64,000 bases of DNA from Paracoccus methylarcula (GTDB lineage: Bacteria > Pseudomonadota > Alphaproteobacteria > Rhodobacterales > Rhodobacteraceae), in NCBI RefSeq assembly GCF_003007735.2, contig NZ_PXNQ02000001.1, positions 1 to 64,000 on the forward strand, written 5' to 3'. The first letter of the stretch is position 1. Every line of letters begins with the position of its first letter. Made by a program: the position numbers and the translations under genes. The notes beneath the pieces are model-generated. The model searched no databases. It had not been told where the DNA came from and worked only from the letters and a program-made list of their open reading frames with translations. Positions 1 to 7,652 of the stretch are shown piece by piece.

Positions 1-147
1 GAGGAATTCGCGGGTTACGAAAAATCGGCCTATGGCAAGGGTTTCCTGATGGTTTCGGCCACGCCATTGACCCGCTCCTCCTATCACGCAGGGGATGATT
101 TCGCCCGGTTGCGCTCTGCGCGGCTGGAGAAGCTTGGCCGGGCGTGA
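1..147 (+). CDS. lipA: Lipoyl synthase, C-terminal end (partial)
   Basis: The open frame enters from the left edge and stops with TGA at 145-147, giving 48 residues. They contain [20 protein letters not shown], which matches the conserved C-terminal tail of radical-SAM lipoyl synthase (GF.MV...PL.RSSYHA). LipA inserts two sulfur atoms into octanoyl groups on lipoate-dependent dehydrogenase subunits in the cytoplasm. The iron-sulfur cysteine motifs lie outside the window, so the call rests on the tail alone. It is the only housekeeping gene seen here and suggests that the left edge is ordinary chromosomal sequence. Confidence 0.75.
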   Translation, partial: EEFAGYEKSAYGKGFLMVSATPLTRSSYHAGDDFARLRSARLEKLGRA

Positions 148-718
148 GATTGTGCGGCGTTTGCTATGAAAATATTCAGCGGTTTTGCATGTCGAATGCG
201 TTGGTTGAGCTGAGTTTGCGATCGACGCGGATCGATAAGCAATCCCGGATGGGCTCGTTGATGAGACTGCACCCAGCCCCGCTCGATGATCTAGAAAATG
301 CTGGAGTTGGTTTGCAGCATTTCGTTGCGGCGCTTGGTCTTGTGATTGAATTCATCGGCCCTTTTGACCACTGCAAAGGCTGGGCCCATGATCAGATCGT
401 GCGCCTGGCTGAATGGTTTGAGTACCTGCAGGAGCCCTCCACGTTCTGTCTGACGATCTTGAACTGGCATTGACTGAAGTAAAGAAACTACTTTATATAT
501 ATTATACAATAACTTGCAGCGAATGTTGGTATCGGTGGTTGTGGCCCCCCCCGAAACCAATGCCAGCATAACTCGCTGATAATCACTATATAACAATGCA
601 TTAAGCCGAAATCGGAAAGCCCCGACTTCGAAAGGGGCGGGGCTTTCGCATTTCCAAATCTCGAAACGCTTGGTCTGGTCATTCACCGCGCCTGGATCCA
701 CGATACCCAGGTTTTATC
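148..718. other. Gene-poor stretch after lipA
   Basis: No convincing gene is seen. Open frames on both strands overlap each other and show no family resemblance or good ribosome binding site. The stretch holds an AT-rich segment near 483-510 and a strong hairpin at 615-647. It ends where the first IS66-type end begins at 719. Confidence 0.5.
615..647. terminator. Hairpin, possible bidirectional terminator
   Basis: GAAAGCCCCG at 615-624 pairs with CGGGGCTTTC at 638-647, a perfect 10-bp stem with a 13-base loop. A-rich and T-rich ends sit inside the stem, as in many intrinsic terminators. No gene that it would terminate is obvious; the AT-rich segment upstream could be the promoter of a short RNA, but that is speculation. 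Confidence 0.45.
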
Positions 719-840
719 GTAAGCGTTGCATCTGACCCCAATCTTGAGACCTTCCCACGGGGCTTTTCTCATTGTATATTGGCGCTACGCGCCAATATGA
801 CGATTTTGATTTATTATTATTTTTCTGCGCAAACAGCCGA
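719..840 (+). repeat. 122-bp repeat, copy 1 (IS66-type left end)
   Basis: The copy begins GTAAGCGTTGCATCTGACCC, the terminal inverted repeat start typical of IS66-family elements, and ends ...CAAACAGCCGA. It is repeated in the same orientation at 1499-1620 with about 11 differences. Both copies carry a perfect 10-bp palindrome arm pair around TAC (here 776-785 and 789-798). No transposase follows directly; a second IS66 end starts at 844. Confidence 0.7.
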
Positions 841-843
841 GTC

Positions 844-1113
844 GTAAGCGTTGCATCTGACCCCCGTCACAGACTCTGAAAGACTGGTCTGTGTTCATGC
901 TAAGCTGCCTCGAACCCGGAGGACAGCATGACCAAAGACACCCCATCCTTCCAGCCATTCGGCTTTACGATCCCTATCAGTTCAACCGGACGCCGCATCT
1001 GGTCGTCCGGCTTCAAGAAATTCATCATCGAGAAGCTGAATACCGGCGAGGTGACTATCCAGCAGGTCGAGCAAGAGGGTCAGGTTGCGAGAGCCCTCAT
1101 CTACAAATGGCAG
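844..1113 (+). mobile_element. IS66-family element remnant (left end plus tnpA start)
   Basis: A second GTAAGCGTTGCATCTGACCC end starts at 844, 125 bases after the first. It is followed by 84 bases of leader and the start of a TnpA-like accessory gene. The element is cut at about 1113, where sequence from an unrelated sulfate-binding protein gene begins on the other strand. No tnpB or tnpC from this copy remains here. Confidence 0.65.
928..1113 (+). pseudogene. IS66 TnpA-like accessory protein, truncated
   Basis: About 62 codons remain. The sequence RRIWSSGFKKFIIEKLNTGE followed by a short helix-turn-helix ending in LIYKWQ resembles the small HTH protein (TnpA/OrfA) that IS66 elements need beside TnpB and TnpC. 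A ribosome binding site (GGAGGA) precedes the ATG. The reading frame runs on into foreign sequence after about 1113, so the C-terminus is lost. Confidence 0.6.
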
Positions 1114-1498
1114 GTGTTCCCCGTTAGCGCCCATGCCCATCCGGCCATGAAGTTCCACCGGGCTCCGCCCGAGGTTTTCGGATTCGGGGTGATCACCTCG
1201 ACATCGTGCCGGGCCAGGTCACCCCAATTCTCGATCCCTTTCGGATTCCCCTCGCGGACCAGAAACACGATGGTCGAGGTATAAGGCGAGGAATTATGCG
1301 GCAGGCGGGATTGCCAATCCTCGGGAATCTTTCCGGTCCTTTCCGCGATGGCCGAGATATCCGCCGACAACGCCAGGGTGACCACCGTCGCCTCAAGCCC
1401 GTCGATCACGGCACATGCCTGTCCGCCCGATCCGCCATGGGATTGCCGCAAGGTGACGGGATCATGGCCCTGGGATTTCCGCCAATCATTGAACAGTT
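1114..1498 (-). pseudogene. Sulfate ABC transporter substrate-binding protein, internal fragment
   Basis: About 128 codons remain, without start or stop. They include the stretch [10 protein letters not shown], a SHGGSGGQA segment, an [17 protein letters not shown] segment, and [15 protein letters not shown] followed by [14 protein letters not shown]. These are hallmark segments of periplasmic sulfate/thiosulfate-binding proteins (Sbp/CysP). The fragment is bounded by IS66 sequence on both sides (cut TnpA at 1113, repeat at 1499), so it is a dead insert. The full gene may once have neighboured the Rrf2 regulator at 5306-5755, since such pairs occur in Rhodobacterales; that link is inference. 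Confidence 0.75.
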
Positions 1499-1620
1499 GT
1501 AAGCGTTGCAACTGATCCCGATCTTGAGACCTTCCCACGGGACTGCTCTCCTTGTATATTGGCGCTACGCGCCAATATGAAGATTTTGATTTATCATGAT
1601 TTTCCTGCGCAAACAGCCGA
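1499..1620 (+). repeat. 122-bp repeat, copy 2 (IS66-type left end)
   Basis: This is the second copy of the 719-840 repeat, same orientation, about 90% identical by eye. The palindrome TATTGGCGC-TAC-GCGCCAATA is fully conserved (1557-1577), although flanking bases differ. That hints that the hairpin is selected or structural. No transposase gene follows. Confidence 0.7.
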
Positions 1621-1834
1621 ATCCGCATACTCGATCAATGATCGCGGAGCTTAAATGGCCGATCTTCACAGCGCTTGATCAACTCCAGTCATACGGAACG
1701 CCAGGACCCACTGGTCAATATCCAACTGGTCGAACGTTAACCATTCCAGAATGGCGCTAAAGCAGTCGGAAAATGACTTGGATTATTCAGTCTGGCTCAC
1801 TGTATCTTGCGGTCGAGGCAGGAAAGGACAATCC

Positions 1835-2641
1835 ATGAGAAAGATAATCCTCGCGACCGTCGCATTGATTGTGCTCAGTTTTTCGGCGGCGGCAAAAGAG
1901 CGCGTGATCTGCACTGTCGCAATCGAAATCGGGTCGGACAAAACTGTCTTGCAGGAGGGCGAATGCAACAAACGCATTTCTTCGGCCTCAACCTTCAAGG
2001 TTGCGATCAGCCTCATGGGTTTCGACAGTGGGATCTTCACCTCGCTGTCAGAGCCCAAATGGCCGTTCAAAGAAGGATATGTCGATTGGAACCCGAAATG
2101 GCGGCAGGTGACCACACCACAAAGCTGGATGCGGGATTCTGTTGTGTGGTTTTCGCAACTCACAACCGAACGTCTCGGAGCCAAAACATTCGAAGCTTAT
2201 GTCGATGCCTTCGATTACGGCAATGGAGACGTCTCGGGTGATGTGGACAAAGACAACGGGCTAACTCATGCATGGCTCAGTTCGTCTTTGCAGATTTCCC
2301 CGAGGGAGCAGGTCGATTTTCTGACACGCATGATCGAAGGCAAACTTCCGGTCGACCCCACCGCTGTCGAGCAAACCAAGCGGCTTATGCAACTCGACCA
2401 GCAGCCGAGGGGCTGGCACATCTACGGCAAGACAGGTGCTGGCCTGCCGTTCAGCGATGACGGGGAGTTGTTGAAGGGACAGCCATTCGGCTGGTATGTC
2501 GGATGGGCAGAAAAGGACGATCGCACAGTCGTTTTCGCCCGATTGCTGCGGTTCAGCGAGCGCCCGGAAAATACACCGGGGGCGATTGCCCGCGACGGAT
2601 TACTGAGCGTGCTGTTCGGCTCGGATGGTGCATTGAAGTGA
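1835..2641 (+). CDS. Class D (OXA-type) beta-lactamase
   Basis: This is a 268-residue periplasmic serine beta-lactamase. All class D landmarks are visible: STFK (52-55, nucleophile Ser and carbamylated Lys), SVV (102-104), YGN (128-130), WLSSSL (147-152) and KTG (199-201). Residues 1-20 form a signal peptide. An upstream in-frame start exists at 1751, but the ATG at 1835 has AGGAAAGG ahead of it and begins the signal peptide. The gene follows the IS66 repeat by about 200 bases and precedes a LysR gene on the same strand. Substrate range cannot be told from sequence. Confidence 0.9.
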   Translation: MRKIILATVALIVLSFSAAAKERVICTVAIEIGSDKTVLQEGECNKRISSASTFKVAISLMGFDSGIFTSLSEPKWPFKEGYVDWNPKWRQVTTPQSWMRDSVVWFSQLTTERLGAKTFEAYVDAFDYGNGDVSGDVDKDNGLTHAWLSSSLQISPREQVDFLTRMIEGKLPVDPTAVEQTKRLMQLDQQPRGWHIYGKTGAGLPFSDDGELLKGQPFGWYVGWAEKDDRTVVFARLLRFSERPENTPGAIARDGLLSVLFGSDGALK

Positions 2642-2704
2642 AGTTGCTTGACGGAACACCTTCCGCAGGTGCTTGCTGTAAGCAAACTCACCGACGGCAG
2701 GCAT

Positions 2705-3570
2705 ATGAATATTGAGCAATTGCGTGATTTTCTGTGCGTTGCGGAAACGCTGAACATGACGTTGGCAGCTGACCGGCGGAACACTACACAATCCAACCTG
2801 AGCAAGCGCCTGCGCGGTCTAGAGGAATATCTCGGCCGATTATTGATCAACCGGCGCAGCGTCCGCTTTCGCTGACCAAGGCAGGAGAAGATTTCCTTCC
2901 CAAGGCGCGGCAAATCCTTTCGGAAATCGAGATATTCCGCGGACAATCGTCTCCCTGGAGTCCTGACGAAGGGGGCGTGTCCATCGTCATGCCGCATAGT
3001 GCGACGGTAGCGGTGTTTCCACAGTTCAAGGAATGGCTCTCGCATAGGTTTTCCAGCATCCATTTCGCGCCTCGGATTGCCAATCATGATATGGCGGCGC
3101 GAATGTTGGCGCGATCAGAGATTGATCTTGCCCTCGTCACGCGTCACCCGAAGGTACAGATAGACGAAGACTTCAGAGTGTTTCGATCTGCCGACATTGC
3201 GACTGAACGGCTGGTAATCGTGGAACCGCCTGACACGCCACGTCATACCGCGCTGCCTTTGCATATCTCGCATCCGCTAACTTATATTGGACAAATATGG
3301 CAGGTTTGTCGCTGCGAACTGCCGGTCACGGAAGAAATACCACATGGCATGGCCGCGTATATACGGGCACATTGCCTGGCCGGACCGGCCCGAGGTGTCC
3401 TGCCCGAGACATTGGTCGAAGCAGACATCGCGTCAGGTCGGTTGGTGGTGCGGCAGGAGCAAAAGGAACTGGCTTATGCCGTATCCCTGTTCTGTGCCCC
3501 CGGTGCCTCGCGACGAGCGAAACAAGTTTGGACAATAACTGCCGAAAACAGTCCACCGGATGCCGGTTGA
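2705..3570 (+). pseudogene. LysR-family transcriptional regulator, frameshifted
   Basis: From ATG 2705 the protein starts with a LysR helix-turn-helix (MNIEQLRDFLCVAETLNMTL, then NLSKRLRGLEEYLGRLLINR). It hits a TGA at 2873-2875. The correct continuation (RPLSLTKAGEDFLPKARQIL, then an effector domain) lies one frame over and runs to 3570. One base missing near 2855-2860 explains it. It lies 63 bases after the beta-lactamase on the same strand, unlike the usual divergent AmpR arrangement, so control of the lactamase gene is uncertain. Confidence 0.8.
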
Positions 3571-3660
3571 GGCGATACGTTTGGGAATGCCTGTTCAACG
3601 GCAAACGGGTCAAATTTCTCCTAGTTTTGTCAACGTGCTAAACCCCAAGTGCTGACAGGG

Positions 3661-4920
3661 TCACGGTGGCCGGCCGTTGTGCCGACCTTTCGGGCAATGC
3701 CACGGTAATAGTTTGTCATATTGTGATCGTGGCAACTTGTTCGCGACCTGCTCGAAGACCCATGTGAAATAAGCATGCGGTTCGATGCAATTCAGCTTAC
3801 AGGTTCCAAGCAAGCTGCACACGATCGCCCAGACTTCGCCGCCAAACTCCGACCCCGCGAAGAGCGCGTTCTTTCGCAGAAGTGCGAGCGGCCGGATCGT
3901 GTTTTCCACCGGATTGTTGTCGATCTCCACCCGGCCATCAGACAGAAGAACACGCAGCCCGTCACGCAGCTTCAACGTGTAGCTGATCGCCTCGCCAAGC
4001 TTGGATTTCATCAGGATCTGGCTGCTAAGTTCTTCGAGATACCGGAACAATTCATCGATGATCGGCGCGCTGCGAGTGGCGCGAACCGTTTGCCGCACAA
4101 GTGCGGGTTGCCCTTTCAGCTCTTTTTCGATCACATATAACTTGCCGATCATTTCTAGGACCTTGCGGGCTTCGACAGACTTCGTGCTTTGCGATATATC
4201 CCAGAACTTGCGCCTGGCATGGGCCCAGCAATAGGCCAGTGTTAACGGTCCACCGGGATAATCGGCACGTGTCAGACGGTTATAGCCGCCATAGGCGTCG
4301 ACCTGTAGGATGCCGTGGAAGCCAACTAAGAAATCCTCGCCATGTTTTCCCTCTCTGGACTGGGCAAAATGAAAAGTAACAGCCGGCGGCAGGTTACCCT
4401 TCCAACGTCGATCGTCCCGGCACATGGCCCACGCGTAGCAGTTCTTGGTTCTGCCCAAACCCGGGACCAGCAAGGGGATGGCCGTCTCGTCCGCGAACAA
4501 CTTGGGGCCGGACTTCAGATCGGCGATCAGTGCGTCATAAATCGGCCTAAGGACGTCGCCAGCCCTCATGGTTAATCGACCGAGGGTTGCCCGGTTTAGT
4601 TGAACACCTGAACGACCGAAGATCTGCTCGAGTCGGTACAGGGGTAAAAAATCAGCATATTTTGCGACCAGAATCGCAACGACCAAGCTGGTGTCGAAAC
4701 GTGAATAGTCGATCGCGCGATCCGGGGTTTGCGCCTGCACGAAACGATCGCAGTTCCGGCAAGTGTATTTGGGGTACCGTTCTTCAATCACATAGATTTC
4801 GGCGGGTTTATGCGCCAGTTTCTCGATGATTTGCTCACCCATACGTACGGTCTTGCAACCGCAGGAGCAGAATTGCGACGGATCGGGCTCGATGACGATC
4901 ACCTGCAAGCGCCGCAAACA
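3661..4920 (-). pseudogene. IS66-family transposase TnpC, 5'-truncated
   Basis: About 418 C-terminal residues of the IS66 DDE transposase are present. The zinc-binding part begins near 4917 (FCSCGCK, then YTCRNCD). The catalytic acidic residues sit in LFADETA, LQVDAYGGYN and VEIDNNPVEN. The normal N-terminus (leucine-rich, about 100 residues) is missing, and the frame upstream of about 4920 is unrelated. No terminal repeat like the one at 719 is visible at the 3660 end. It is probably a dead remnant of a different IS66 member from the left-end copies. Confidence 0.8.
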
Positions 4921-5113
4921 GCCCGCCTCGCCAATAGCCCGTGCCGAACAGACGCGTGACGGCATTGCCAGGCCCGGTGTTGTCATCGGTATCGATGGGC
5001 AGGCCGATGACATGCCTGTCGCCAAGGTTGATCTCGATCCTGCCATCGCTGTGACGGCGGACGAATGTTCCCTGCGCAAGCACATGGGTTCCAGTCTTGA
5101 CTGTGCGATACAT
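4835..5113 (-). CDS. Short ORF of unknown function, probably truncated by IS66
   Basis: This ORF starts with an ATG at 5113 and has a near-perfect ribosome binding site (GAGGAGG, seven bases upstream). It begins MYRTVKTGTHVLAQGTFVRR. I do not recognise the family. The first 50-60 residues look protein-like; the rest overlaps the transposase in another frame. The original gene was therefore probably longer and was cut by the IS66 insertion. A motif shared with the Rrf2 promoter lies upstream at 5222-5239, which suggests it was an Rrf2 target. Confidence 0.35.
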   Translation of the reverse strand: MYRTVKTGTHVLAQGTFVRRHSDGRIEINLGDRHVIGLPIDTDDNTGPGNAVTRLFGTGYWRGGLFAALAGDRHRARSVAILLLRLQDRTYG

Positions 5114-5221
5114 CGGGACCTCCTCTTCTGACCCCATATGAGTTCATGTCGAAGGAGATGCGGACCCGCAGGATATGTGCTCTGCCGTTGGTTCGCGCAT
5201 TGAACCCCTTCAACACGATAA

Positions 5222-5239
5222 TTACGACAGATATAATCG
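5222..5239. promoter_or_regulatory. Putative Rrf2 operator, copy near truncated ORF
   Basis: TTACGA-N6-TAATCG occurs here, about 110 bases upstream of the start at 5113. The same 6+6 pattern with the same spacing occurs at 5785-5802, ahead of the Rrf2 gene. Both lie in AT-rich promoter-like DNA. Confidence 0.35.
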
Positions 5240-5255
5240 TGTATTGCAACAGAAA

Positions 5256-5280
5256 AATCACGCCTATTTTTGTCGTGATT
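5256..5280 (-). terminator. Possible terminator of the Rrf2 gene
   Basis: Read on the minus strand, AATCACG and CGTGATT form a 7-bp stem with an 11-base loop, followed by TTT. It lies 26 bases after the Rrf2 stop. It could equally be a protein-binding inverted repeat. Confidence 0.35.
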
Positions 5281-5305
5281 ATTATCGTTGATCTTCAATA
5301 TATTG

Positions 5306-5755
5306 CTATGGCTCGATCAACTGTTCCAGTTGGTGCACATCACGTTGAAGATCCGCCAGCGTCAGTGATTCGATCATCAGGACATAGGCCGAATAGAAGC
5401 CGCCGAAGACTTCCCGGACCCGGCATGTCTCTTCGTCAATGCAGTCTTCGCATCTCCGATAGGCATTGCGCGACAAGCAAGGCAGTGGTGCCATGGGACC
5501 GTCTATCAGCCGCAGCACGACTGCCAGCGAGATCGTTCGGGCATCCTTGATCAACTCGTAGCCGCCCCTGCGCCCCCGCCGGCTGCCGATCAAGCCCGCC
5601 CGTTTCAAATCCAGAAGGATGTGCTCAAGAAATCGCTTTGGGGCTCCCGAGCGCTCGGCGATTTCCTCGATCCGCAACGATTCCCCGTTTCCGGCCTTTT
5701 CGTCGGCCAGAACCGTCAGAGCCTTCAACGCATATTTGGTCTTCGAGGTTATCAT
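5306..5755 (-). CDS. Rrf2-family transcriptional regulator
   Basis: This is a 149-residue Rrf2-type regulator with an N-terminal winged helix (SKTKYALKALTVLADE; recognition helix around RSGAPKRFLEHILLDLKRAG). Four cysteines (93, 102, 105, 111; CLSRNAYRRCEDC then C) sit in the region where IscR-like members bind an iron-sulfur cluster, so redox or Fe-S sensing is plausible. In Rhodobacterales, similar proteins often sit beside sulfate-uptake genes, and a sulfate-binding protein fragment lies at 1114-1498. The cognate target appears to have been lost or cut by IS insertion. Confidence 0.85.
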   Translation of the reverse strand: MITSKTKYALKALTVLADEKAGNGESLRIEEIAERSGAPKRFLEHILLDLKRAGLIGSRRGRRGGYELIKDARTISLAVVLRLIDGPMAPLPCLSRNAYRRCEDCIDEETCRVREVFGGFYSAYVLMIESLTLADLQRDVHQLEQLIEP

Positions 5756-5784
5756 CGGCAGTCAGGCAGGCACCAAGATGGCTA

Positions 5785-5802
5785 TTACGATAAACATAAT
5801 CG
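5785..5802. promoter_or_regulatory. Putative Rrf2 operator, autoregulatory copy
   Basis: TTACGATAAACATAATCG lies about 30 bases upstream of the Rrf2 start. It shares the TTACGA-N6-TAATCG pattern with 5222-5239. Self-regulation is common for Rrf2 proteins; binding here is inferred. Confidence 0.35.
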
Positions 5803-5952
5803 ATAATCAGAATAGTAGCGAGAAGCATACAGAAAAAAAGTGACGCATCGGGAGCATCAACGGAGACGCACAGCTTCTCCGTGGTTAGCGAGGCCCCGCA
5901 ACCGGCTACACCATCTGGAAGGGGCTGGAGCGCCGCCCCATCATGGCCCTGG

Positions 5953-7146
5953 CTACATCGCACGTTCCAACGATACACCGCAGCTCTCGGCAAGGTAAAC
6001 ACGATCACGACCGCCCGTCTTGGCCTGAAAAAGGGCAGCGTCGGCACGTTTCAGAACATCCCCGATCGTATCGCCCGGCTGCAGGGTGGCGATCCCGATG
6101 CTGGCCGTCAAGGGGAGCGACTGCCCATCTATGTGGAGAGGAGTATTTCTGAGGACATTCAGTATCGTATCCGCGATTGAAATGGCCGCGGGGGAACTTG
6201 CCCGAAGCAGGATCCCGAACTCCTCGCCACCTAACCGGCCAAATTTTGCCTGCAAAGGCAGAACCTTCGATACGACCTCGACGAAATGTCTGAGCGCCCT
6301 GTCTCCCGCCTCGTGACCATAGCGATCGTTGAGCTGCTTGAAGTGGTCGAGATCGAGGAAAAGCAACACCGCGTCGCCGGGATACGCACGACCGTGATCG
6401 AGTTGGGGAGCGACGGCGTCGAAAAATGCCCGCCGTGACAATGCACCCGTCAAATCATCATATGTCAGTGACCGTTCCTGTCTCGTGATAGTTCTGCCGA
6501 GGACGAGCAGGATCGCGGACAGGTACAAGATCGGGAACGCCAGGATGCGGATCGAGGAGGTGGCAAGGTTCCAGGGCGTCGGGTCGGTGAAATGGGTAGC
6601 GCCGTCGATACCCGTTACAGCCGTCACGCAGCGCAGCAAGAAGAGCACCGAGACGGCCGCACTGGAAATGATTGCAAACAGTATAAACGTTTTTGGCGCA
6701 TTGGCTTCCCGCCATCCATGCAGCATTGTCCAGGCGATGGCGGCAAGGATGACGGCAGCCGAACCGGCGGCAACGAACGTCCTTCGCACGAAGCTTTCCT
6801 GCACCACGCTGAATACGGTATTGAAACCCGCAACCACCAGGACAACACCAATGACGGCAAGCGGATGGAGCGCGGGCCTTGAAACAAACTTCCGAAATCC
6901 CGACAGCAGCAAAAGCACCGCCAGAATCATCGGAGGTGTGGACAGGAGGGGCACCAGATTACTCTGGATCAGTTCTCCGCCTGCACTGAGTGCTATGGTG
7001 ATCGAAGCCAGCGCGGCCGAGGCGGAAAAATACGACAGACCCGGCACTCCGGAAGTACGCAGGCAAAGCAAAATGGGCAGCATGATGGCAATGGCGACCG
7101 CAGAGGCGGAAAGAATGAAGATCATAGCAATATCCTGTTCTGCCAA
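5953..7146 (-). CDS. Membrane-bound diguanylate cyclase (GGEEF)
   Basis: The protein has 397 residues: an N-terminal half of about six or seven membrane segments (residues 8-220) and a C-terminal GGDEF domain with GGEEF at 306-310. That motif supports synthesis of cyclic di-GMP. No RxxD inhibitory site is present five residues before it (LQAK instead), so product inhibition may be absent. The frame opens at a TTG (7146) preceded by GGGGA; an ATG at 7125 preceded by ACAGGA is equally possible. It belongs with the GGDEF-EAL gene upstream and the polysaccharide operon further on. Confidence 0.9.
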   Translation of the reverse strand: MAEQDIAMIFILSASAVAIAIMLPILLCLRTSGVPGLSYFSASAALASITIALSAGGELIQSNLVPLLSTPPMILAVLLLLSGFRKFVSRPALHPLAVIGVVLVVAGFNTVFSVVQESFVRRTFVAAGSAAVILAAIAWTMLHGWREANAPKTFILFAIISSAAVSVLFLLRCVTAVTGIDGATHFTDPTPWNLATSSIRILAFPILYLSAILLVLGRTITRQERSLTYDDLTGALSRRAFFDAVAPQLDHGRAYPGDAVLLFLDLDHFKQLNDRYGHEAGDRALRHFVEVVSKVLPLQAKFGRLGGEEFGILLRASSPAAISIADTILNVLRNTPLHIDGQSLPLTASIGIATLQPGDTIGDVLKRADAALFQAKTGGRDRVYLAESCGVSLERAM

Positions 7147-7242
7147 TCATCCCCATCTCATTGAAAAAATATACTTTGCACCTGTAAATCGCGATACGAA
7201 ATGATTGTTCTTTGACGTGTCCGGCGCCGCTCCCTTCGCTGC

Positions 7243-7497
7243 TCAATTCTTTGCCGGAACAGGTATCACTTTACAGCGTGGAAAAGGTAATTGCGACTCC
7301 GTTTCGATCGCTTGTGTTGGATAATATGAAACGCTCCATCCGCATTCTTGATCTGGGCATCGATATTTTCGGAATCCCGGGTCATCGTAAGTAGTCAGTG
7401 CTGCGAAAATCCGGATCGTCCCTTCGCCGTATGTCAGGGAAGATTTGCACGTAACGCAAAGGTCATCTTTGCAATTTCTTTCCACCCGGGCGATCAA
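7243..7497 (-). CDS. Small cysteine-containing protein, possible zinc ribbon
   Basis: This is an 84-residue ORF between two cyclic-di-GMP genes. It has CKDDLCVTC near the N-terminus and RCPDQECGW after about 30 residues. Two cysteine pairs spaced like that could bind zinc. It starts with TTG and has no clear ribosome binding site, and its codon use is AT-richer than its neighbours. I do not recognise a family. It may be a real small gene or a chance frame. Confidence 0.35.
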   Translation of the reverse strand: MIARVERNCKDDLCVTCKSSLTYGEGTIRIFAALTTYDDPGFRKYRCPDQECGWSVSYYPTQAIETESQLPFPRCKVIPVPAKN

Positions 7498-7652
7498 TTT
7501 ATCAGGTGTTAGAACGTGGAGTTCGCCGCCTTAAAATCGCGCCATTCAATCTGCCAGATACCCATATGGCTGACAACTTCGACAAAATCATCGCCCCGCC
7601 GCCATCCCGCGTCTGCCCATGGCGGCAGCGATCTCCACCACGAGTTCCGGCG

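Noticed and set aside
291..701. Minus-strand ORF of 136 codons right of lipA
   Set aside because: It runs through the 615-647 hairpin, has no ribosome binding site and resembles nothing. Overlapping frames on both strands suggest chance.
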